DNA of 64,000 nucleotides from DASUHT01 sp038230835 (lineage in GTDB: Bacteria > Actinomycetota > Thermoleophilia > Gaiellales > JAICJC01), in assembly GCA_038230835.1 (NCBI GenBank), contig JBBRMM010000014.1, positions 1 through 64,000 on the forward strand. Direction: 5' to 3'. Of the stretch, positions 58,428 to 64,000 are shown one piece after another. How positions within the stretch are numbered: the stretch's first letter is position 1; each line of letters begins with the position of its first letter. The notes below the pieces were generated by a model. The model was not told where the DNA came from. It did no database searches and worked only from the letters and a program-made list of their open reading frames with translations. Both the position numbers and the translations under genes were made by a program.

Positions 58428-59078
58428 ATGCCGTTGCAAAATCGGGTCACCCCCCTCGGCGACGTGATCGCACACCCAGGACGCGGCCACGTCTACGGCA
58501 ATCGTGGCTGCCTGCACGACGCCGCCGGCAGGATCCGTCGGCACCACGACGGACGCCGCTGGATCGCCTGCCGGCTCGAGTACCGCGACTGGCAGCGTGG
58601 CCCGATGATGCAGCCAGGCCGCTTCACTGAGCTGTTCTTCCTCGACGAAGCGACCGCGCTCGCCGCCGGGCACCGCCCGTGTGCGCTGTGCAGGCGCGAG
58701 GACTACCGTCGACTGGTCGGGCTGTGGCGCGAACTGCACCCGGGCCAGGTGGGAGCGGACGCGATCGACGAGCAGTTGCACATGGAGCGGATCGATGCCG
58801 CCGGGCTTGACCAGCGTCACCATGTGGGACGACTGAGTGAGCTTCCCGACGGGGCGTTCGTCCTTCGCCACGGTCTGCCCTGGCTGGTCATCGGCGCGGA
58901 GCTGCTGGAATGGACACCCACCGGGTACACCTCGCGCAGCCGGCGCACCGAGGATCCGCGGGCCGTGGTAATCACGCCGCCTTCTCTGGTGGCGTTGCTG
59001 CGAAGCGGGTGGCAGCCGCTCGTGCCGCTGATTCACGCGTCAGCGCGAACCTCGCCCCGGCCACTCACTCCACGGTGA
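58428..59078 (+). CDS. Hypothetical protein with C-x-x-C motif
   Basis: Encodes 216 residues. The body looks like a folded enzyme or binding protein with many His, Arg and Trp (GRGHVYGNRGCLHDAAGRIR, CRLEYRDWQRGPMMQPGRF, RPCALCRREDYRRLVGLW). RPCALC may bind a metal ion. No known domain is recognised. It is followed by convergent glmS, overlapping it by 14 nt. It could belong to an uncharacterised actinobacterial family. Confidence 0.6.
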   Translation: MPLQNRVTPLGDVIAHPGRGHVYGNRGCLHDAAGRIRRHHDGRRWIACRLEYRDWQRGPMMQPGRFTELFFLDEATALAAGHRPCALCRREDYRRLVGLWRELHPGQVGADAIDEQLHMERIDAAGLDQRHHVGRLSELPDGAFVLRHGLPWLVIGAELLEWTPTGYTSRSRRTEDPRAVVITPPSLVALLRSGWQPLVPLIHASARTSPRPLTPR

Positions 59079-60888
59079 CCGTCTTGGCCAGGTTCCGCGG
59101 CTTGTCCGGATCGAGGCCGCGGCGGCGGGCGATGCGGTAGGCGAGCTGCTGCAGCGGAATCACGGCCAGCGCCGCCTGCAGCTCCGGCTCGGTGCACGGC
59201 AGCCAGATCACATGCTCGGCGACATCGCCGATGTGCTCGTTGCCGTCCGTGGCAACTGCGATCACGTGCGCACCGCGCGCGCGCACCTCCTCGATGTTCG
59301 ACACCACCTTCTCGTACACGTGGTTGTCGGTGGCGATCACCACCACCGGCGTTCGCTCGTCGAGCAGCGCGATCGGGCCGTGCTTCATCTCCCCGGCCGC
59401 ATAGGCATCGGTGGCGATGTAGCTGATCTCCTTCAGCTTGAGCGCGCCCTCGAGGGCAATCGGCAGCCCGATGTTGCGCCCGAGATAGAGAAAGAACTCG
59501 CTCTGCCAGAAACGATCGGCGATCGGGTCGAGCGCCGCCTCGCGGTCGATAGTGACCTGGGCCAGGTCGGGCAGTGCCTTCACCTGATCCAGCAGCACGG
59601 CGGCCCGGTCGGCGTCCACGGTGCCGCGGATCAGTCCCAGCTTGAGCGCGAGCAGGTACATCAAGGTCACCTGCGAGGTGAAGGTCTTGGACGCCGCAAC
59701 GCCGATCTCGAGCCCGGCACGGGTGTACAGCGCCGAGTCGCACTCGCGGGTCATCTGGCTGCCGACCACATTCGTGACAGCCAGCACGTGGGCGCCGCGT
59801 GAGCGCGCCTCCTTCATCGCCGCCAATGTGTCGATCGTCTCGCCCGACTGACTGATGGCGATCACCAGCGTGTGCTCGTCGATCACCGCGCGGCGGTACC
59901 GCCATTCGCTGGCGATGTCGGACTCCGAGGGGATCCGCGCCCACTCCTCGATCAGGTAGCGGCCGATCAACCCGGCGTGGTACGAGGTGCCGCAGGCCAG
60001 GATCACGATCCGCTGCAGGCCGCGGATCTGCTCCTCACTCATGTTCAGGCCGTCGAGGTGGAGGGTGCCGTGGTAGAGCCGCTCGCCGATCGTCTCGGCG
60101 ATCGCGTCGGGCTGCTCGTGGATCTCCTTGAGCATGAACGTCTCGTAGCCCTGCTTCTCCGCCGCGTCCTCGTCCCAGTCCACCTCCTGCACGCCGCGCG
60201 GGACCTCGGCGCCGGCACCGGTCAGGAAGGTCGCACCGTGCGGACGGGCGACCACGATCTCGTCGTCTTCGACGAACTGCACCCGCCGCGTCTCACGCAG
60301 GAAGGCGGGCACCGCCGAAGCCATGAACGTCTCGCCATCACCCACGCCGACGACCAAGGGGCACTGGCGGCGGGCGCCGACGATCACGTGCGGATGATCG
60401 CGGTGCGCAACCCCGATCGCGAAGTGGCCGCGCAGGCGGTTGTACGCCGCGCGAACGGCCTCGACCAGGTCGCCGGCGTACACCTGCTCGACCAGGTGGG
60501 CAATCACCTCGGTGTCGGTATCGGAGTGGAACTCGTGTCCCTCGGCGATCAACTCGCGGCGCAGATCCTGGTAGTTCTCGATGATGCCGTTGTGCACCAC
60601 GGTCACCCCCGAGCCCTCACATGCCTCGATCGGATGCGCGTTGCCCTCGGTGACGCCGCCGTGAGTGGCCCAACGGGTGTGCGCGAGGCCGGTGGTCGCG
60701 GGATGGGCGGCGGCGCCCACGGCATCGCGCAGCACCTGCACCTTGCCCACCCGGCGGGTGACGTCCACCTCGCCGTTGATCAGGCAGATGCCGGCCGAGT
60801 CGTAGCCGCGGTACTCCAGCCGCTCGAGACCGGTCAGGAGCAGTTCCTTGCAGGGCCGTGCCCCGACATATCCGACGATTCCACACAT
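59065..60888 (-). CDS. glmS: Glutamine-fructose-6-phosphate aminotransferase
   Basis: Encodes 607 residues. It makes glucosamine-6-phosphate for cell-wall precursors from fructose-6-phosphate and glutamine. The N-terminal glutaminase has MCGIVGYVGARPCKE (Cys2 nucleophile) and HTRWATHGGVTEGNAHPI; the C-terminal isomerase has two SIS folds, with ILACGTSYHAGLIGRYLIE and AISQSGETIDTLAAMKEA and a DKPRNLAKTVTVE end. AAGGACC lies before the ATG. It sits 11 nt after glmM in the same direction. Confidence 0.97.
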   Translation of the reverse strand: MCGIVGYVGARPCKELLLTGLERLEYRGYDSAGICLINGEVDVTRRVGKVQVLRDAVGAAAHPATTGLAHTRWATHGGVTEGNAHPIEACEGSGVTVVHNGIIENYQDLRRELIAEGHEFHSDTDTEVIAHLVEQVYAGDLVEAVRAAYNRLRGHFAIGVAHRDHPHVIVGARRQCPLVVGVGDGETFMASAVPAFLRETRRVQFVEDDEIVVARPHGATFLTGAGAEVPRGVQEVDWDEDAAEKQGYETFMLKEIHEQPDAIAETIGERLYHGTLHLDGLNMSEEQIRGLQRIVILACGTSYHAGLIGRYLIEEWARIPSESDIASEWRYRRAVIDEHTLVIAISQSGETIDTLAAMKEARSRGAHVLAVTNVVGSQMTRECDSALYTRAGLEIGVAASKTFTSQVTLMYLLALKLGLIRGTVDADRAAVLLDQVKALPDLAQVTIDREAALDPIADRFWQSEFFLYLGRNIGLPIALEGALKLKEISYIATDAYAAGEMKHGPIALLDERTPVVVIATDNHVYEKVVSNIEEVRARGAHVIAVATDGNEHIGDVAEHVIWLPCTEPELQAALAVIPLQQLAYRIARRRGLDPDKPRNLAKTVTVE

Positions 60889-60899
60889 GGTTCCGGTCC

Positions 60900-62222
60900 T
60901 TATAGCCCGATCTCACGCGACACGACCCCGGCCAGGTGGTCGCAGACCGCCTCGCACTCGGCCGCGTCGGCGGCCTCCACCATCACCCGCACCACCGGCT
61001 CGGTGCCCGACGCGCGAACCACGATCCGGCCGTCCGCCCCGAGCTTCGTCGTCCACGCGTCCACCTCCTGCCACACCGCGTCGGCCGGCGCCAGGGCGGA
61101 GCGATCGGCGGGCACGGCAACCAGCTTCTGCGGGAACGGCACGACCAGCTCGGCGGCGTCGTCCAGTGTCATCCCCATCCGGTCGAGCGCCGCCAGCAGC
61201 ATCAGCGCCGTGGCCAGCCCGTCGCCCGTGGTGTGGTGCGTGAGGTCGACCACGTGGCCCGACTGCTCACCGCCCAGCGTGGCACCGGTCTCGAGCATCC
61301 GTTCCAGCACGTAGCGGTCGCCCACGTCGGTGATCTCGACGTCCACCCCGCGCTCGCGCATCAGCTTGTGGAATCCCATGTTGGTCATCGAGGTGACCAC
61401 CACCCGCCCCTTTTCGAGCGCTCCGCGCCGGTGGCGGTCGAGCGCCAGCGTGGCGATGATGGCATCGCCGTTCACGGGCCGGCCGCGCGAGTCGACCGCC
61501 AGGCAGCGGTCGGCGTCGCCGTCGAAGGCCACGCCACCGACCAGGCCGCGCTCGGCCACCAGTCCGGCCACCGCATCCAGGTGGGTCGATCCAACCCCGG
61601 CGTTGATGTTGCGCCCGTTCGGCTCCACCCCGATCGCGGCCGGCCGCTCGCCGAGCCGCAGGAACAGCTGGGGCGCCGCCTCGAATGCGGCGCCGTGAGC
61701 ACAGTCGATGCCGATCGCAAGGCCCGCGGGCACGCCGCTGCCGTACGTCTCGGCCAACCAGCCGACGTAGGCCGCCACCGCACCCTCGAGCGGGTGCGCC
61801 GGCCCCGGCTCGGCAGACGTTGGCGCATCCACGAGGCGTTCCAGCGCCGCCTCGTCGGCGTCACCGAGCTTGTGTCCGTCGTCCCCCAGGAACTTGATGC
61901 CGTTGTCGGCAAAGGGGTTGTGCGAGGCCGAGACGACGCAGCCCAGGCCGGCCTGGGAGAGCCGACTCAGCACGGCCACTCCCGGCGTCGGGATGACGCC
62001 CGCGGTGATCGCCGCGCCGCCCGCAGCGGTCACTCCCTCCACCAACGCCTGCTCCAGCCACGGCCCGGACTCGCGCGTGTCCCTGCCGATCAGTACCGCC
62101 GCGCCCACGCCGGCAAAGCGCGCTCCGGCCACGCCAAGGTCGCGGGCGAGATCGGCGGTCAGGTCGACGCCGGCGACACCACGCACACCATCGGTGCCGA
62201 ACAGCTTGCGGGCTGCGGTCAC
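60900..62222 (-). CDS. glmM: Phosphoglucosamine mutase
   Basis: Encodes 440 residues from a GTG. It turns glucosamine-6-phosphate into glucosamine-1-phosphate. Signature motifs: LFGTDGVRGVAGVDLTADL, CVVSASHNPFADNGIKFLG (phosphoserine), AFDGDADRCLAVDSRG (Mg loop), GGEQSGHVVD (sugar loop) and VVRASGTEPVVRVMVE (phosphate loop). All are intact. Its start overlaps the rpsI stop by one nt (TAGTG) and it lies upstream of glmS, so wall-precursor supply is read with ribosomal proteins. Confidence 0.97.
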   Translation of the reverse strand: MTAARKLFGTDGVRGVAGVDLTADLARDLGVAGARFAGVGAAVLIGRDTRESGPWLEQALVEGVTAAGGAAITAGVIPTPGVAVLSRLSQAGLGCVVSASHNPFADNGIKFLGDDGHKLGDADEAALERLVDAPTSAEPGPAHPLEGAVAAYVGWLAETYGSGVPAGLAIGIDCAHGAAFEAAPQLFLRLGERPAAIGVEPNGRNINAGVGSTHLDAVAGLVAERGLVGGVAFDGDADRCLAVDSRGRPVNGDAIIATLALDRHRRGALEKGRVVVTSMTNMGFHKLMRERGVDVEITDVGDRYVLERMLETGATLGGEQSGHVVDLTHHTTGDGLATALMLLAALDRMGMTLDDAAELVVPFPQKLVAVPADRSALAPADAVWQEVDAWTTKLGADGRIVVRASGTEPVVRVMVEAADAAECEAVCDHLAGVVSREIGL

Positions 62223-62629
62223 TACCGCTTGGAGAACTGCGGGCGCTTACGGGCCTTCTTGAGGCCGGCCTTCTTGCGCTCGACCTTGCGAGCGTCACGG
62301 GTCAAAAAGCCCTGCTTTTTGAGATCGACGCGCAGCTCCCCGTCGGCCTCGAGCAGGGCGCGCGAGATGCCGTGGCGGAGCGCCCCGGCCTGGCCGGAGA
62401 TGCCGCCCCCGTCGATCCTCGCGCGCACGTCGAAGGTGGCCTCGGTACCGGTCAGGGCGAGCGGCGAGGTGGCGATCGACTGCAGCGTCTGGCGCGGGAA
62501 GTACTCGGCGAGCGGCCGGCCGTTGACCGTCACCTTGCCGTCACCCGGCACGAGGATGACGCGGGCGACCGAGCTCTTGCGCTTACCGGTGCCGCGATAG
62601 GCGACAGGTGCGTCGGACGATTTGGGCAC
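62222..62629 (-). CDS. rpsI: 30S ribosomal protein S9
   Basis: Encodes 135 residues from a GTG at 62629. S9 contacts 16S rRNA near the P site. The conserved pattern is clear: YRGTGKRKSSVARVILVPG, TVNGRPLAEYFPRQTLQ, GGGISGQAGALRHGISRAL and DARKVERKKAGLKKARKRP, with the invariant SKR end. The GTG shares its G with the rplM stop (TAGTG), so the two are co-translated. Confidence 0.97.
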   Translation of the reverse strand: MPKSSDAPVAYRGTGKRKSSVARVILVPGDGKVTVNGRPLAEYFPRQTLQSIATSPLALTGTEATFDVRARIDGGGISGQAGALRHGISRALLEADGELRVDLKKQGFLTRDARKVERKKAGLKKARKRPQFSKR

Positions 62630-63063
62630 TAGGTTGAGACCTCCAGCTTGACGGGATTCTGAGCGGCGTGCGGGTGGTCGGGGCCGGCATAAATCTTGAG
62701 TTTGGTGATCTGCGCCGAGGCCAGCTTGTTCTTGGGCAGCATGCCCCTGACGGCCTTTCGCAGCACCTCTTCCGGACGGCGCGCGAGCTGTTCGGCGAGC
62801 GTGCGCTGGCGAAGCCCGCCCGGATACCCGCTGTGCCGGTAGTAGATCTTCTGGGCCAGCTTGTTGCCGGTGACGTGCACCTTCTCGGCGTTGACGACGA
62901 TCACGAAGTCGCCGGTATCGACGTGCGGCGTGTACTGTGGCTTGCCCTTGCCGCGCAGGAGGTCGGCGATCTGGGTGGCGAGCCGCCCGAGCGTCTTCGA
63001 CTCTGCGTCCACCAGGTACCAGGTCTTCTCGAGCTCCCGCGGCTTGGCGCTGTACGTCTTCAT
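62629..63063 (-). CDS. rplM: 50S ribosomal protein L13
   Basis: Encodes 144 residues from the ATG at 63063, which has GAGG upstream (a GTG at 63090 would add nine residues). L13 is an early assembly protein of the large subunit. The conserved sequence is intact: KTWYLVDAESKTLGRLATQI, GDFVIVVNAEKVHVTGNK, YRHSGYPGGLRQRTLAEQL and AVRGMLPKNKLASAQITKLK. It leads the rplM-rpsI-glmM-glmS run and is divergent from the XdhC-family gene. Confidence 0.97.
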   Translation of the reverse strand: MKTYSAKPRELEKTWYLVDAESKTLGRLATQIADLLRGKGKPQYTPHVDTGDFVIVVNAEKVHVTGNKLAQKIYYRHSGYPGGLRQRTLAEQLARRPEEVLRKAVRGMLPKNKLASAQITKLKIYAGPDHPHAAQNPVKLEVST

Positions 63064-63188
63064 GATCCTCTGCTTCGTGTGATGGGCCACCCGGCAGGCT
63101 TTCGCACACCCGCTGGGCGACAGACAAGCGCGAATGGTATCAGGAAAACGCGGTCATCCCGGCCGCAGCGGTGCGCTACCGTGTTGGT
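63064..63188. promoter_or_regulatory. Divergent promoter region rplM / XdhC-family gene
   Basis: The 125-nt gap between back-to-back starts must carry promoters for the ribosomal-protein run on the minus strand and the XdhC-family gene on the plus strand. A GATACCAT-like -10 element may lie on the minus strand near 63134-63141, but no clear -35 was found. No leader structure was recognised. Confidence 0.35.
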
Positions 63189-64000
63189 ATGCGAGACGTG
63201 CTGAAAGCCGTGCGCGAGATGCGCTCGTCGGGCCAGCAGGTGGCCATCGCCACCGTGGTTTCGACCCGCCGCTCGGCGCCGCGCCCGCTGGGATCGCGGC
63301 TGGCGGTGTCCGACAGCGGCGCCATGGTCGGGTCGGTGTCCGGCGGCTGTGTCGAATCCGACGTCGCCCTGCAGGCGGCCGAGGTGCTTCAGGGCGCGCC
63401 ACCCAAGCTGCTGCAGTACGGGATCTCCGACGACGACGCATTCGATGTCGGACTGCCATGCGGCGGCGAGATCGAGGTGTTCGTGGCCATGGCCGACGTC
63501 GATGAGCTGGATCGCGTCGAGCGCGCACTCGAGCACGAGGAGCGGCTGTCGGTGGTGACGGTGCTCAGCGGCGAGGACGCGGGCCGCAAGACGTACAGCG
63601 CGGGCGCCGCCCACTCACGCGCCGAGCGCACCGCTCCGGACACCTTCACGGAGCACTACGCTCCCGCACCGATGCTGATGGTGTTCGGCGCCGTGGACAC
63701 GGCCCAGGAGCTGTGCCGGATGGCGCGCCAGGTCGGGTTTCGCACCATCGTGTCCGACGCCCGCGGCAAGTTCGCAACCCGCGAGCGGCTGCCGGATGCC
63801 GATCAGATCGTGGTCGGGTGGCCAGCGCTCGCCTACGAACGCCACCAGCCCGACGAAGCCACGTACGTCGTCGTGCTGACGCACGATGCCCGCTTCGACG
63901 AGCCCGCGCTGGGTCCCGCGCTGCGCTCCCCGGCCGCGTATATCGGTGCCCTGGGCAGCCGCCGAGCGCAGGAGTCGCGCCGGCGGCGGCTGCTGAATGC
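63189..64000 (+). CDS. XdhC/CoxI-family protein, cut by the right edge
   Basis: At least 270 residues are encoded and the frame runs off the window. XdhC/CoxI family motifs: ATVVSTRRSAPRPLGSRLAV, MVGSVSGGCVESDVAL (GGCVE) and LLQYGISDDDAFDVGLPCGG, followed by a Rossmann-like domain (PMLMVFGAVDTAQELCRMAR, FRTIVSDARGKFATRERLPD, VVVLTHDARFDEPALGPAL). These proteins bind molybdenum cofactor and insert it into xanthine dehydrogenase or CO-dehydrogenase-type enzymes. The target enzyme would be expected beyond the right edge. Confidence 0.85.
   Translation, partial: MRDVLKAVREMRSSGQQVAIATVVSTRRSAPRPLGSRLAVSDSGAMVGSVSGGCVESDVALQAAEVLQGAPPKLLQYGISDDDAFDVGLPCGGEIEVFVAMADVDELDRVERALEHEERLSVVTVLSGEDAGRKTYSAGAAHSRAERTAPDTFTEHYAPAPMLMVFGAVDTAQELCRMARQVGFRTIVSDARGKFATRERLPDADQIVVGWPALAYERHQPDEATYVVVLTHDARFDEPALGPALRSPAAYIGALGSRRAQESRRRRLLN

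Noticed and set aside
59872..62600. Long plus-strand frames opposite glmS and glmM
   Set aside because: Antisense to two conserved core enzymes; no domain is visible.
1..64000. CRISPR arrays and rRNA genes
   Set aside because: No regularly spaced repeat array and no rRNA-like sequence was found on reading both strands.

Overview
The window is GC-rich, densely coded DNA of an actinomycete-like bacterium. The rplM-rpsI-glmM-glmS order, the acpS-nnr-alr run and an integrase with a Cys-rich arm domain fit Actinomycetota, and Thermoleophilia/Solirubrobacterales is my best guess (inference from gene style, not a database result).

Positions 1-8615 are the right part of an integrated mobile element. 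Its right end is the 3' portion of a tRNA-Gly(UCC) gene (8569-8615), lying just after a tyrosine recombinase gene. Inside are a frameshifted MFS transporter, small unknown genes, a winged-helix protein overlapping an excisionase-like HTH protein, and a tight pair of genes for a two-subunit type IIB topoisomerase-like enzyme (GHKL/TopoVI-B-like, then Spo11/TopoVI-A-like). The A-like gene overlaps the recombinase frame by ATGA. This coupled topoisomerase-recombinase module is the most striking part of the window.

8.6-17 kb is a junction zone: scrambled remnants of ECF sigma and beta-propeller modules, an orphan Flp pilin, an alpha/beta hydrolase, small unknown genes, an AT-rich patch with tandem hairpins, a truncated methyltransferase abutting a nitronate monooxygenase, and a PAS-PAS-GGDEF-HD-GYP c-di-GMP protein.

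17-37 kb is dominated by exported proteins: DUF1707/LiaF-like, several beta-propellers, a beta-lactamase-like hydrolase (frameshifted), a parallel beta-helix protein, a phosphoesterase with an interrupted FN3 domain, an L,D-transpeptidase and a CAP protein. Also here are an arginase-fold enzyme, a histidine phosphatase, a RAYT transposase with its palindromes, a HAD-GH65 fusion, an EamA exporter and ispH.

37-52 kb holds ileS, a Nudix hydrolase, a class C beta-lactamase-like hydrolase, a LytR_C protein, an aminotransferase-decarboxylase pair, a J-domain protein, a BKACE-ThDP enzyme pair and a c-type cytochrome. 52-63 kb is core housekeeping, mostly on the minus strand: methyltransferase, cca, alr, nnr, acpS, glmS, glmM, rpsI and rplM, joined by many 1-20 nt overlaps. 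The window ends inside a divergent XdhC/CoxI-family gene.

Several genes (MFS, integrase, beta-lactamase-like, one propeller) carry single-base frame changes. These may be real decay or sequencing indels and should be checked against reads before biological conclusions are drawn. No rRNA gene, complete tRNA gene or CRISPR array was seen.
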